Assembly: GCF_009905375.1 (NCBI RefSeq)
Contig: NW_027419130.1
Coordinates: 41,776 to 105,775 of the forward strand
From: Apium graveolens
Lineage: Eukaryota; Streptophyta; Magnoliopsida; Apiales; Apiaceae
DNA: 64,000 bases
Direction: 5' to 3'
Shown here: positions 35,802 to 48,504 of the stretch, piece by piece
Layout of the letters: the number at the start of each line of letters is the position of its first letter
How positions within the stretch are numbered: the first letter of the stretch is position 1
Program-made: the position numbers and the translations under genes
Notes under the pieces: generated by a model
The model's input: only the letters and a program-made list of their open reading frames with translations
Told to the model about the DNA's origin: nothing
Databases searched by the model: none

Positions 35802-36411
35802 TGTTAGATATATTTGATAATGTCATGTCTAATATGATTTATATTTAGTTTTCAGATCTTACTTAACAGGACAAATCAGTACTTAACTGGGAATCAGTAC
35901 TTATACTGGAAGTCAGGACTTAAGGATATCAGTACTTATATTATCAGGAGATAATCATCAGAAGATGGATATCAGAACTTAAGTGCTGAAGGACGATTAG
36001 ATAAGAATAGTAGCTGATTAAAGGAAAGAAGATCGAGATAAACATAAGAAGAGATATGCATGAAGAAGGAGTTCTGTGAAGAATGTAATACTTGGAAGAA
36101 AAGATATCTGATTGATATATTTTAGGAAGCAGAATTATATTCCATATCAATTAGCGATTATCTTGTAACTGTGTAGTATATAAACACAGACATAGGGTTT
36201 ACACTATAAGTGTTATCATATTCGAGAAGATTATTCATTGAAACCCTAGTAGCTCTCGTGATATTTGTTCATCACTGAGAGGTAACAGTCCTATACTGTA
36301 ACAGAGTTTATTGTTTCAATAATGTTTGTTTTCTGTTACTTAAGATATTAAATTTCGATTTAATTGTATTATACACTGTATTCACCCCTCTACAGTGTGT
36401 GTGACCTAACA
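35802..36411 (+). repeat. Left LTR of the copia element (610 bp)
   Basis: Starts TGTTAGATATAT and ends GTGACCTAACA, with TGTTAG/CTAACA as inverted ends. It matches 48505-49110. The first 200 bp carry repeated ATCAGTACTTA-type motifs. A TATA box lies near 36176. Confidence 0.95.
36176..36184 (+). promoter_or_regulatory. TATA box of copia LTR
   Basis: TAGTATATAAACACAG context; the same box is at about 48878-48886 in the right LTR. It is the likely core promoter for the element RNA. Confidence 0.7.
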
Positions 36412-36413
36412 AG

Positions 36414-36425
36414 TGGTATCAGAGC
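36414..36425 (+). other. Primer binding site of copia element
   Basis: TGGTATCAGAGC, initiator tRNA-Met type, two bases after the left LTR. Confidence 0.93.
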
Positions 36426-36467
36426 CTATCTGTTAACACACATACAGTTAAAGATCCAAACACAATC

Positions 36468-38795
36468 ATGTCTGACACAAAAACTCCAACTAAGCCTACC
36501 AAAACTGAAGAACCTCCAAAGACACAAATTCAAAGTCGGTATGAAACCATCAGAGTTCCCATACTGAGACCATCTGAATATGCCATATGGAAGGTGAGGA
36601 TGATCATGTTTCTGGAAGCTACAGATCCAGAATATCTTGATAGAATCAAGGAAGGGCCTCACAAACCAACCAAGCTCGCTATTGCAGTTGCAGGTGAAGC
36701 AGCAAAAACCGTACCAAAGGAAAAGAGTGATTATACTGCTGAAGATATCGCATCAATTGCTAAGGATGCTAAGGTACGACACTTACTACATAGTGCCATT
36801 GATAATGTAATGTTAAACAGGGTAATTAACTGCAAGACTGCTAAAGAGATATGGGATGCTCTAGAAACAAGGTGTCAGGGAACTGATACGATTAAAAAGA
36901 AAAGGAAGACAATACTCACTCAAGAGTATGAACACTTTGATTTAAAGGCTAATGAATCATTGACTGATTTATATGATAGATTTGTCAAACTCTTGAATGA
37001 TCTGTCACTGGTTAATAAGGAGTATGATCTTGAAGATTCAAACCTTAAATTCCTGTTAGCTCTTCCTGAATGTTGGGATTTGAAGGCAACAACAATAAGA
37101 GACAATTACAATCTTGATGAAACAACTCTTGATGAAATTTATGGAATGCTCAAGACTCGTGAACTTGAGATGGAATAAAGAAGCAAGAGAAAAGGAGGAA
37201 AGTCAAGAACAGTTGCTCTTAAGGCTGAAGAAGAATCCCCCAAGGCAGCTACCTCAAGGAAAGACAAGGGTAAAGCTCTTTTAACAAAGTCTGATACTGA
37301 GTCATCAAGTTCTGAAAGTGATGATGACACAGATTCTGAAAGCTTGCCTGAGACTGATGCTGATGAGGAGATGATGAAGCTGTGTGCTCTTATGGTGAAA
37401 GGGATCACAAAGATTGCATACAGGAAGGGAAAGAAGTTTTCCAGGAAAGGCATAAATTATGATAAAAAGAATTTCAGAAGATTTGAAGACAGAGGAGGAA
37501 AGTCTGATAGAGGAGATTATACCAATGTCAAATGCTATAACTGTGGTGAGAAAGGCCACATATCTCCTGATTGCAAGAAGGTAAAGGGTGACAAAGGCAA
37601 GGCTCTTATCACAAAGCAGAAAAACTGGACAGACACCTCAGACTCTGAAAGTGAGGAGAACTATGCATTGATGGCAAATGCTGATAAAGAAAGTGCTGAG
37701 AGCAGTTCTGAAACTGCTGAAACAAAGGTACCTCAGACTACTTATGCTTTTCATACTGACGATATTAATGAGTTGAGAAGATATCTTAAAACCATGTTTG
37801 TTAGTTATAGAGATTAAACTTTAACATGTGAAAGATTAACTTCTGAAAATCTTGCTTTTCAGAAAAGAAATGATTTCTTAGAAAAAGAGTTAGTTATGTT
37901 CCATCAAACTCAGAAGGATAGAGATGATGCTCTTTATGTTAGGGATGAAGTGCTAAAAATGAATGAATCTCTAAAAACTGAGTTAGAAAAGGAAAGAGAA
38001 ATAATCAGGACTTGGACTAACTCCGGCAGAACAACTCAAAATTTGCTAAGTAGTGAAAATTGGAAAGAGGGCTTAGGTTATGGAGAGGATAAGAATGATA
38101 AATGAACTGTAGAAATTAAGCGTGTTGTTAAGCAAAAGCCAAAGTTAAAACCTGTTAAGTTTGTAACTGAAAAGTCTGATAATGATAAATCAGAAGTTAG
38201 AGAGGGATTAACTTCTGAAAAACTAAAACAGGAAAAGACAGCTGAAGTAAACATAGGCTTAATGACTAAGAAGCAGCTTAAGCATAAGCTGAAAGATGTT
38301 AAGAATGCAAACAAGGTAAAATCACCTAGGAAAAATAGGAATGGAAAGGAAGGTGTGAATAAAAGAAATGATTATAAACCTATTCCTGATGCTCCTAGGA
38401 AAACATGTCATAACTGTGGAAGTTCTAACCATCTGGCTTCTTTTTGCAGGAAGAATAAGAACATTAACTCCTTACCTTCAAAATCAGGAGTTAAGAGTCA
38501 GTCTGTTAGATATAAACCACAAAATCCTTGTTTTCATTGTGGTAGTTTATGGCATTCCATTTATACTTGTAAGGAATATCATAGTTTGTACTATGATTAT
38601 TATCAAATAAAACCTTCTTTGAAGAAAGTTTCCATTGTTCCTTCTAGTGTAAATTCTGATACAAAGTCTGATAGTGTAAATTCTGATAAGAAAAATGTTA
38701 ACATAAACTCTGATGCTAAATCCGCTGCAAATGTTAACAAACTTGATAAGGCCAAAGGATCCAAGCAAGTCTGGGTCCTTAAAACTAATCATTAG
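36468..38795 (+). pseudogene. Copia gag region, broken by stops
   Basis: The ATG at 36468 starts an open capsid region of 236 codons (UBN2/gag-pre type, with AIWKVRMIMFL and WDALE). An in-frame stop follows at 37176. The same frame continues through an acidic S/E/D-rich stretch, a CCHC knuckle CYNCGEKGHISPDC (about 37533), a charged, probably coiled-coil stretch (about 37830-38020), and two further C/H knuckles, CHNCGSSNHLASFC (about 38406) and CFHCGSLWHSIYTC (about 38529). Further stops lie at 37815, 38103 and 38793. Multiple knuckles plus a coiled coil fit Sirevirus gag. Confidence 0.88.
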
Positions 38796-41700
38796 TGGTA
38801 TTTGTGATTGCAGGGCAACAGGAAAAATATTCTAGTTCTGGACAGTGGATGTTCAGGACATATGACTGGAAATAAGGCCCTGCTATCAGACTTTGTGGAG
38901 AAAGCTGGCCCAAGTGTTTCTTATGGAGATGGCAACATTGGAAAAACATTGGGATATGGCAATATCAATCTTGGGAATGTCATCATTAAAGAAGTAGCTC
39001 TGGTCTCAGGACTTAAACACAATCTGCTGAGTATAAGTCAAATCTGTGACAGAGGTTATCATGTTGATTTCTTTGAAGAACACTATGAAGTTGTGAGTAA
39101 ATCTAAGGGCAAAGTTGTTCTGAAAGGATACAGGCGTGGTAACATTTATGAAGCTAAGCTTTCAATAAGTACTGATGGTTCTGCAATCTGTCTGATGAGT
39201 AGAGCATCAATTGAAGAAAGCTGGAATTGGCACAAGAAACTCTCTCATTTAAATTTCAACAACATAAATGAACTGGTCAAGAAAGATCTTGTGAGAGGAC
39301 TGCCAAAGTCAGTATTTGCTCCTGATGGCCTTTGTGATTCTTGTCAGAAGGCCAAACAAAGAAAATCTTCATTCAAGAGCAAGACTGAATCATCAATTCT
39401 TGAGCCTTATCATCTACTACATATTGATCTATTTGGTCCAGTAAATGTCATGTCTATTATAAAGAAGAAATATGCATTGGTCATAGTGGATGAGTTCACT
39501 AGATACACATGGGTGTATTTCTTGCACACAAAAAGTGAAACTGCATCCATCTTGATTGATCATGTCAAACATCTGGATAAATTGGTCAAAGATTCTGTGA
39601 AAACCTTAAGGAGTGATAATGGCACTGAGTTCAAGAATTTGATAATGGAAGAGTTCTGCAAAAACCATGGAATAAAGCAGGAATTTTCTGCTCCTGGAAC
39701 TCCACAGCAAAATGGAGTTGTTGAAAGGAAGAATAGAACTCTCATTGAAGCTGCACGTACAATGCTTGAAGAAGCGAAGCTTCCAACCTATTTCTGGGCT
39801 GAAGCTGTGCAGACTGCTTGTTTTACTCAAAATGCAACACTCATTAACAAGCAAGGAAAAACACCATATGAGATGGTGAAGAAAAAGAAGCCAAATCTGA
39901 AGTACTTTCATGTATTTGGATGCAAGTGTTTTGTTCTCAAGACTCATCCTGAACAGCTATCAAAGTTTGATCTAAAAGCTGATGAAGGAATCTTTGTTGG
40001 ATATCCACTTTCCACAAAAGCCTTCAGAGTCTATAATTTGAGAACAAAAGTGGTCATGAAATCTATCAATGTCTCCTTTGATGACAAGAAGATTACTGGT
40101 CTTGAAGATTTTATTGACCATGATCAGCTGAGATTTGAAAATAAAGACTCAAAATCTGATGCTGAAAATCCTGACAGTCTAAGTCCTGATACTGTAAATT
40201 CTGATGGATTAAACTCTGATATTATTGAAACTGTGGTGACTACGCCAAAGAAAGATGCACCTGTGCAGGGGGAGCATACTCAAGATCTTACCACATCTCA
40301 AGAAACATCAGAGCATATGTCTGGATCTTCAAGTTCTGATTCGTCAAGTTTTGATAAGCCAAGTTCTGACAGTGCTGAAAATCTAAATTCTGAGGAATCC
40401 AACTCAGAGAGCATAGTTTCAGGGGAAGCATCAGAAAATGAAAATGAAGACAGCATGGATCATAGGGGAGCATCCAGTTCTAGAGAAAACCTTCCATCTT
40501 CAAGAAAGTGGAAAAAATCACATACACCTGATTTGATAATTGGAAATCCTGATGCAGGTGTCAGAACTAGAACAGGTACTTCAAACGAATGTCTTTACAA
40601 TTCTTTTCTCTCTCAGACTGAGCCAAAGAAAGTGGAAGAAGCTCTTGAAGATGCTGATTAGGTGCAAGCAATGTAGGAAGAGTTTTGAAAGAAACAAAGT
40701 ATGGAACCTAGTGCCAAGACCAAAGAATAGATCTGTTGTTGGTACAAAGTGGGTATTCAGAAACAAAACTGACAGTGATGGCATAATTACAAGGAATAAG
40801 GCAAGGCTGGTTGCAAAAGGATATTCTCAATAGGAGGGAATTGATTATGATGAAACATTTGCACCAGTTGCTAGGTTAGAAGCCATAAGGATATTTTTGG
40901 CTTATGCTGCTCACAAAAAGTTTAATGTCTTTCAAATGGATGTGCAAAGTTCTTTTCTCAATGGAGAATGGGAGGAGGAAGTATATGTTGAACAACCTCC
41001 AGGCTTTGTAGACTCCAAACATCCAGATTATGTCTACAGGCTTGATAAAGCACTTTATGGACTTAAGCAAGCTCCTAGAGCATGGTATGAGACTTTAGCT
41101 CAGTTTCTTCTGGAAAGTGAATTCAACAGAGGAACAATAGACAAAACATTGTTCTACCTCAACCATGGAAAGGACTTACTTCTGGTCCAGATTTATGTTG
41201 ATGATATCATTTTTGGGTCTACAAATGACAGACTTTGCAAGAAGTTTGCCAAACTGATGCAGTCAAGGTATCAGATGAGTATGATGGGGGAACTTAGCTA
41301 TTTTCTGGGCCTTCAAGTCAAGCAGAATGAAGAAGTCACTTTTATTTGTCAGACTAAGTACACCAGAAATTTGCTGAAGAAATTTGGAATGCAAGATTGT
41401 TCAAGTGCATCCACTCCCATGGCCACTGCAACAAAATTGGATAAGGATACTGGTAAATCAGTAGATATTACTGATTACAGAGGTATGATTGGCTCTCTAC
41501 TCTATCTAACTGCTAGTAGACCTGATATCATGTATGCTACCTGTCTTTGTGCAAGATTTCAAGCAGATCTAAGAGAACCTCACTTAACAGCTGTAAAAAG
41601 AATTTTTAAGTATCTTAAAGGAACAGCTGATCTGGGATTATGGTATCCTAGAGAATCAGATTTTAAACTAATAGGTTACTCAGATGCAGATTTTGCAGGT

Positions 41701-42150
41701 TGCAAAATTGACAGAAAAAGCACAAGTGGAAGCTGCCAATTTCTTGGAGGCAGATTGGTTTCTTCGTTCAGCAAGAAACAAAAGTCAATTTCCACATCAA
41801 CTGCAGAAGCAGAGTATATTGCTGCAAGAAGCTGTTGTGCACAGATTCTTTGGATGAAGAATCAGTTACTGGATTATGGGTTAACATATTTCAAAATCCC
41901 TATTTACTGTGATAATCAAAGTGCTATTGCTATGACAGGTAATCCAGTTCAACACTCTATGACAAAGTACATCAGCATCAGGTACCACTTCATAAGGGAA
42001 CATGTGGATGAAGGTACAGTGGAATTGCACTTTGTTCCAACAGATCAACAACTAGCAGATATCTTCACAAAACCATTGTGTGAAGCCACTTTTACAAGAT
42101 TGGTAAATGAACTTGGAACGGTTTCAGGTTCTTTCTCTAAATCTGCTTAG
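38796..42150 (+). pseudogene. Copia pol: protease, integrase, RT, RNase H
   Basis: Continues the gag frame. Protease has LDSGCSGHMTG (about 38840). Integrase has the HHCC region (WHKKLSHLNF … CDSCQKAKQ) and a core with IDLFGP, SDNGTEF and a later E in VVERKNR. An S/E/D-rich linker follows to about 40550. A frameshift near 40655 moves to another frame, with a stop at 40831. RT then has [14 protein letters not shown] and catalytic YVDD (about 41200), and RNase H has SDADFAGC (about 41680) and TAEAEYIA. The pol part after 40834 is open to the stop at 42148. Confidence 0.93.
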
Positions 42151-43498
42151 TCTTGTTCTGTTATATCAGACCTTATGATCAGTATTTACAGAATTTAATC
42201 TCTTTGTGTATTCTGTGCTTAATTGAAAAATGTGTTTAAGTACTGACTGTTGTCTGATATATGTTTCTAAACTCTGATAAGTGATATTTCTGTTTAAGTA
42301 ACTATTCAATCCTATGAGGATAACTGTGCTAGATGCTGACCTAGTAGTCTTCAATAAACAAATGATTCTATGTAAGAAGTAATTATTTCTGTGGAAATCT
42401 AATGACACAAGCAAATTCTGATAATTGAGCTTAGTTGAGTTTACTTTGTTTATCTTATTACTAAGTCACAAATTAGAATAATGCTACTCATCTGTTAAGT
42501 TCTGATACTAGTAAATCTGCTGAATGCACTAAGTGCTGATAAACCTCACTTTTCAAAAGAAAAAGCAAAAGGATCAAAGAATAAAATCAGGTACTCCTTT
42601 GAGATCTAGAGTAAAAATGTGGAAGGGACGACCCAAGTGCATTGGTTGCATTAAGTAAATATGCATTAGAAAAGCAAAATATTTTCTTGGTGACTTTTCA
42701 CACTCTATGATTATTGGAGAAATACTCTGATAATAGCATAAATTCTGATAAGCAGTCGTGACTCACTTACACTGAGAAGCCACTGTGAAATGGAATTTAA
42801 AAAGATGCATAAAATTAGCACAAAATAGTTGAGGTGGACTCAAGCATGAACTTATTCAACAGTAGGTTTCAGAAAAATGACAGCTCTTTAGCAAAGTTTT
42901 AGTTATGCCTTATTTCTAAGATGTACTGAAGTGACTTAGACTTTACTCTTTGTCTGACATTTAGCTTAATGCACACACTAATCACTCCATATGAATGATG
43001 AAAATTACTGTGGTGGTCTATGTTGTTTTAGATAAACAGTCATTGTATCACTTTGCACAAATTCTGAGGTCAAGTTCTGATTGCATGTTCTGATAATTAA
43101 GTTCTGAAGAATATAACTCAGAACTTGTATGAGGACTTACTAAGATAGGCATTCCTTTTTTGAGTTAAGAAATTATGTTCTGATGACTGTTAAGTTCTGA
43201 TATAAGTCTAAGTTCTGATATTACAGTCTAATTCTTTACTTGACTTATATGGGGATAAAATTTGATAACAGTCTCGGTTCAAACTAGAATATGTTGAAGT
43301 GGAAAATTAATAGTCACTTTGGTTAGGGTTAATGGTATTCGTACTTGAACAGTCAACTTTTACTTGCTTCTTGTGCGCATTAAACCATGTTTTCTCTTTC
43401 CAATGAATGTTTTTATTTTTCCAAGTCTGGGGAGACGAGGTAGAATTAATTCTACCTGTCAGCATTAAATTCCTTTGCGTCTTCTGGCATTCTCTTGC
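42151..43498 (+). other. Non-coding spacer rich in AAGTTCTGATA-type motifs
   Basis: No open frame of interest. At least ten copies of a short motif of the form AAGTTCTGAT or AATTCTGATA occur between about 42413 and 43220, all in the same orientation. The LTRs carry the reverse-complement form (ATCAGTACTTA, ATCAGAACTTA). Confidence 0.65.
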
Positions 43499-43508
43499 CT
43501 ATATAAGC
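43499..43508 (+). promoter_or_regulatory. Internal TATA-like box upstream of the 89-aa ORF
   Basis: CTATATAAGC stands about 80 bp before an ATG in good context at 43589; the sequence between is pyrimidine-rich without upstream ATGs. It could drive a subgenomic RNA of the copia element. Assignment is by motif and spacing only. Confidence 0.4.
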
Positions 43509-43588
43509 AACCACTTCACATCAGCCTTCCCATCAAATTTTTACTCCCAACCTCACCTTACCTTCATACTTTTTCTTTCAAAAACACC

Positions 43589-43858
43589 ATGGTCAGATAC
43601 AACATGTTTTTGAACTACGAAACCTTCAATATGGAGCTAAGCTGTGCCGATTGGCAACAGGAATGGCACGTCACTGCCATTCCTGATGAGATATGGGACT
43701 CTGTCCCACAGGAGGTACTCACCCACCTCCCGTTCTTCTATATGGATTACCATCGCCATCTGGAGCGATTGGAGGAGGAAAGGCTGGAAGCTCTCCGCCA
43801 GCAAGAGCGAATCATTCGACTCGCCATTCTGTTTGTCGAGAGTAGGAAGAAGAAATGA
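43589..43858 (+). CDS. Small intact ORF in copia accessory region (89 aa)
   Basis: The ATG at 43589 has strong context (ACACCATGG). The frame continues upstream to 43475 without a stop, but this ATG is preferred because it is preceded by a TATA-like box and leader. The protein is acidic in the middle, with several W and Y residues, then a long charged helix (LERLEEERLEALRQQERIIR, about residues 55-75) and a basic tail ending RKKK. I recognise no family. It is the only frame of the copia element without a lesion, although short length makes survival by chance possible. Confidence 0.5.
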   Translation: MVRYNMFLNYETFNMELSCADWQQEWHVTAIPDEIWDSVPQEVLTHLPFFYMDYHRHLERLEEERLEALRQQERIIRLAILFVESRKKK

Positions 43859-44575
43859 TTTATTTTCTTCTTCCTGTTTTTCTTCATCGTCAGCCTTGCC
43901 CTGCTTCTTGAGCTAGGACTAAGGCTGTTGATGTTAGGTCTAGCAGCTTAGGGAAATCTTGTATAAATTCTGATGTAATTTCAATTTCATGAATGTATTC
44001 ACTTGATATATTAATGAAATTTGTTTTTATTTCAAGATTTTGTCTCTAAGTTCTTTTGTAATACATTGATAAATCCTGATACATAGTCATTTTCTGGTGA
44101 CCATATAACTTTTGTTTTAATTTAAGTTCTGATTTTCCTTTATCAATACTTACTCATCTGATTTATCTTGGTCATTTGCACTTGATTTATTTTCAGAATA
44201 TTAATGATGCAGTGAAAAATAATTAAATAAGTGGGAACGGTTTCAATTTTGAATTAAAACTGTTTCACCTTGATTAATGGAATATCTGGGAAAGTGGAAC
44301 GGTTTTTCCTTGAAAAACGGCAAGTGGGTAAGTAATGATTACTGTTTTCTCGAGCCCAGTAACTATCCGTTATTACTGCATGTCTGACAGGTGTCCAACG
44401 GTAACATTTTTTTTTAGTATAAGTAAGAAAGAGAGAAGATTTTTTTAATATTTTATTTCCCTTCAAATTTTTTTCTCTCTCCTTGCTTTTACTCTCTTTC
44501 TTCTTCTCACGTTGGTTTTTCATACAGACATTTTATCAAACACCTAACAGGCACGCTTAAATCTCAATTTTTCAC
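43859..44575 (+). other. Spacer between small ORF and env-like region
   Basis: AT-rich with no convincing gene. A pyrimidine-rich stretch (about 44450-44520) precedes the ATG at 44576 and could be part of a leader or 3' splice site. Confidence 0.4.
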
Positions 44576-47500
44576 ATGGCACCTAAGGATTTAATCATTG
44601 ATGGAGCTAAGTTTGTTCCAAACAACTATGTTGCAATTCTTGATCATGCTGAAGCTCCATCTGAATTGCATTTTGTGCAAGATCTTCTTGCACACAGTAA
44701 AATTAGGTATGCATTGACCCAGCCTTCAGTCTTTTCAAGCCAACAAGTTCTGACATTTTGGCAGACTGGGCACTTTGATGATGGTGGTAGACATGGCACT
44801 CCTAGTATTGTTTTCGAAGTGGGTGATTCTTCATATGCAGTCACTCCTGGTACAATACGCAAGGCTCTACATCTCCCAGAAGGATGTACCTTTTCAATTC
44901 CAGAGGAATCAGCTCTTCAGGAGTTAATGGCCAATTTGGGGTATGAAAAGAGTTTGGCAAAACTTGGGCAGTTGAAACGGGCTCATATCAGAAGAGAATG
45001 GAGCTTCTTCTTTGACTGCATCACTAAAGCTTTTGGGAACAAATGTTCGAATTTTGATGCTATCCCAATTTTGAGTCAGCACATCGGGTATGCTATTATA
45101 AACCAAACTCATTTTGACTTTGCAACTGGTATAATTGGTTTTATTGGAGATAGGATGACAGAGGATAGGAATGTTGTGTACTTTGCTAGATTCTGTTAAC
45201 TTATATATACTTTTTGTACTGATGAACCTCAATTAGTCAGTTCCTCAACTCCACCTTTTAAAGTTGCAAAACGCTACTTTAATGACCTGGTAAATGCTGA
45301 CACTAAGAAATCAGTGGTTAGACCTTTACAGATTCCTCAGTCTGTAAAACAGATCTTAGTAAATGCTGATCCTAATACTTATAGATCTATTTATTCTGAT
45401 GTCCAACCAATAACAACCTCCCAAAAATCACAACAACCATCAGCACCTACCACTCATTCTACTCAACCAACCCTCAGACAATATATCAAATCCTATCTCT
45501 CCACTTCACAGACAGTTCAACCCTCATCATCAGCACCTACTGTGAAGCCTTCATCTTCCAAACCAAAGAGGACAAAGATTGTTCCTAAAACACTTCAGAA
45601 GAAAAGGAAGATTGCTTTGAGAGATGAATCTGATACTGAGGAACAGGTTCCTTCTTCATAACCTGTTATTGGTGAAGCTGAGAAAGAGACTTCTCAGAAG
45701 GATTCTGGAATTGGGGGATCTAGGCTTCTCAAGAGGCTTAGAAGAATGACTGTTCCTGAAACTCCCAAGGAATCCAAATTTACAGAGAGATACAAGAAAC
45801 AGAGGGCAAATAGGCCAGTTTCAGAAGATGAAGAGGAAGCAACTAAGGAAGGGGATCAGGAATCTCTGATCTCATAAGAAAAGGAATTTGCTACGTTACT
45901 TCTTCTCCATCAACTCCATCTAAGGAAGCTGTTTCTGAAAAGGTTATCACACCATCTGTATCTCCTGTTGATCCAGGAACAAGTGATGATATTGATGTTC
46001 AAAACTTGGTTGTGCCTGAATTAATTCTCTTAGAAGCTCCAACAACAACTAATCCTTCAACAACCCCTGTTACTGATGCTGTTCAAACTCCAGAGTTATC
46101 TACAACACCTTCTCTGCATCTAGATGCTGATGATCAGACTTTAGGTGAGCATCAGGATATGGCTGTTGATCAGAACTTAGAACCAGATCAGCAATTAGAG
46201 GATGTTGAAGCCTCCATTGCTACTCACACTGTTGTTTCATCAGAGGATACTGATTCTGTAAGTTCTAATGCTGCACATGCTGGAGATACTGGTGATGCTG
46301 TTCCAACTGCAGATGCTGATGAAGCAGGTCCTTCAGGACATGCTCCTCAACAAACTATTCTTAAGTTTGAACTTGTTAACAAGTTTGTTATCGGAGAAGC
46401 ACCAGTGTCTTGGAGTGAAACTCCTGCAGGTCAGGAGTGGACTAAGGAATGGAATTCAGTTTCCTGTGTTCCAACTGAAAAGCATCTTGCTGAGCACTTG
46501 ACTAAAGCTGATGAAATGTTAAATTCTGATGATTTCAAAATCCAGCTTAGAGTCACTGCATTGAGTACTAAACATCTCCAAGGTCTTCATTCAACTACTC
46601 ATGCAGAGCTACACAAGATTCGGGAAGAATTTATCAAACAAGATCAAATTCACAAGATTGATAAGAAACAATTCTTCAAGCCTACCTTTGACAGGATTTC
46701 TTTTATTGAGAAGACTCAAGAGAAACAACAAGCTCAGATTGATGATATTCTGACAAATCAAGCTTCTCAGAAATCACAACTTAATGAAATCCAAGCCTCA
46801 GTGGAATTGCTTGTCTCTCTTCTACTACCTGCTGATGCCAAAAAGGGGGAGAAAGTAATTATGTCCAAATGCAAGACTTACAAGACACTGAAAGGGAAGG
46901 ATGATGAAAAGGATGATCTAGGAAACTCTGGAACGGGTAAAGGTCATAGTCAAAGTAGAGGTTTCACATCAAGAAAAGCTACAATCACAAGTCACAGGAC
47001 ATGTTCTGATACTGGGAAAAGAATAAGTTCTGCTACTAGTACAAGGATAAGTTCTGATGAACTTTTAGATCTTGATGAGGAAATGTCAAGACAGTTATTT
47101 CTTCAGGAAAATCCAGGAATGGACTTGGAGAGTTTAATGGAAGAAGAAGCCAGACTTAAATCAGAGAAAGTCACATCTAAATCTGAAACTTCTGGTAAAA
47201 AGCCACTTCCAAAACTCAAAGGCATTGTGATCAAAGAAAGGACACATACTGAAGCAACATTGGCTAAATCACAACCGCAGATAGATCCAAGATCCAAGGG
47301 TAAAGAAAAGGTTGGTGAACCTATCAAGGTTTATGTGCCTCCTGAGGATGAAGAAATTACTGATGAAAAGGATGATCTTGCTCTGACTTCAAGAAAAGTT
47401 CTTAAAACAACCTCTGACATGGCTCAAGTTGTTCAGAGTCAAGAAACTGTAAGTTCTGATATTCAGAAGAAGCAAGTAACCTCTGACATAGCTCAAGTTA

Positions 47501-48299
47501 ACTTGATATCAGAAGATAGACCAAAGACACTCCTACCAGGATTCACTAAAGCAAAATAGACTCAACCTTTGAAGACTACTGCAAGTGATTTTGAAGCTAG
47601 AGTAGTTACTGGAAAGGAAGCAAGAGATGAAACTGGATTGGGAAGTGCTGATGAACGGAGAATACAGAACACTACCAATGATCCAACTTCCTTGAGTGAA
47701 CCAGGTATTGGAGCAACTCCTGAGAGATTGAATCAACTGGAATCTGTACAAATGGTTTACCATACCTACTTTAAAGAATACATCTTGTTGTATTTCATGA
47801 CAGATGGTAGGGTTTATCATATAAGGCAAAATGCCATTCCATTGAAGTATTTTGAAGAACTGGAGCATGTACTATTCTTACTTCAAGTGGATGACAGATT
47901 GATAGAAACTGCTGCAAACTATTTGAAGGACCAGATTCAAAGACAGAAAAGGATTTATTCTGTTAAATCTGACATCACATATGTTCCAAAGTACAGAGAT
48001 CACAAGGGTGATATAGTTGAAATGAAGCCCAACACTGCTAAAATTATAACTACTTTTCTGGGTTACAGGGCTGTGGAATTCAATCTTGAGTCTGATAAAG
48101 CTTATTTGATCAGACTGGATCAGGATATAAGAAAAGCAAAGATTAATGATCTCAGGGCCGCAATCTTCAAATTGGTGAAGATACTGCAGAGCTTAAAGAT
48201 GCCAAAAGGAGAATGATTGATGAACTTAGATATGCTGAGAGATGTTTGTTGAAGAACTATCTCAGAACAACTCCTGACATCAGAGAGATCAGAAGATGA
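44576..48299 (+). pseudogene. Copia 'env-like' accessory region, broken
   Basis: The first part (44576-45199) begins MAPKDLIIDGAKFVPNNYV and holds a globular region ending near a stop at 45197. The frame continues after that stop through an S/T/P/Q-rich linker to 45659 (second stop), shifts frame near 45890 and runs open at 46006-47559. That part holds a coiled-coil-like segment (about 46660-46850). After a stop at 47557 it continues to about 48170, then shifts frame to end at 48297-48299. About 1,200 codons originally. Such a region after pol is called env-like in Sireviruses. I see no signal peptide or clear membrane segment, so an envelope role is not supported here. Confidence 0.7.
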
Positions 48300-48493
48300 A
48301 GCCAAGTCAAAGATCTACAACTACTTAAATTCTGATATTTGTACAGACTGAAGTTGTTATCAGAAGTTAAATATTGGTAAAGCTTCAAGAACTGTAAGTT
48401 GTAGTTATCTAGTCTAATTCTCATGCATTTGTACTTAATGTTTTTGACATCATCAAATATATATTAAACTTGTATATTATGCTAATTTACAAG

Positions 48494-48503
48494 TTGGGGG
48501 AGA
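48494..48503 (+). other. Polypurine tract of copia element
   Basis: TTGGGGGAGA immediately before the right LTR start at 48505. Confidence 0.85.
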
Positions 48504-48504
48504 T

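Noticed and set aside
39560..39947. Minus-strand frames opposite copia integrase
   Set aside because: Shadow frames of the strongly supported plus-strand pol.
44576..48299. Accessory region as a captured host gene
   Set aside because: It sits between pol and the polypurine tract where Sireviruses carry an extra region, and shows no introns or host domain I recognise.
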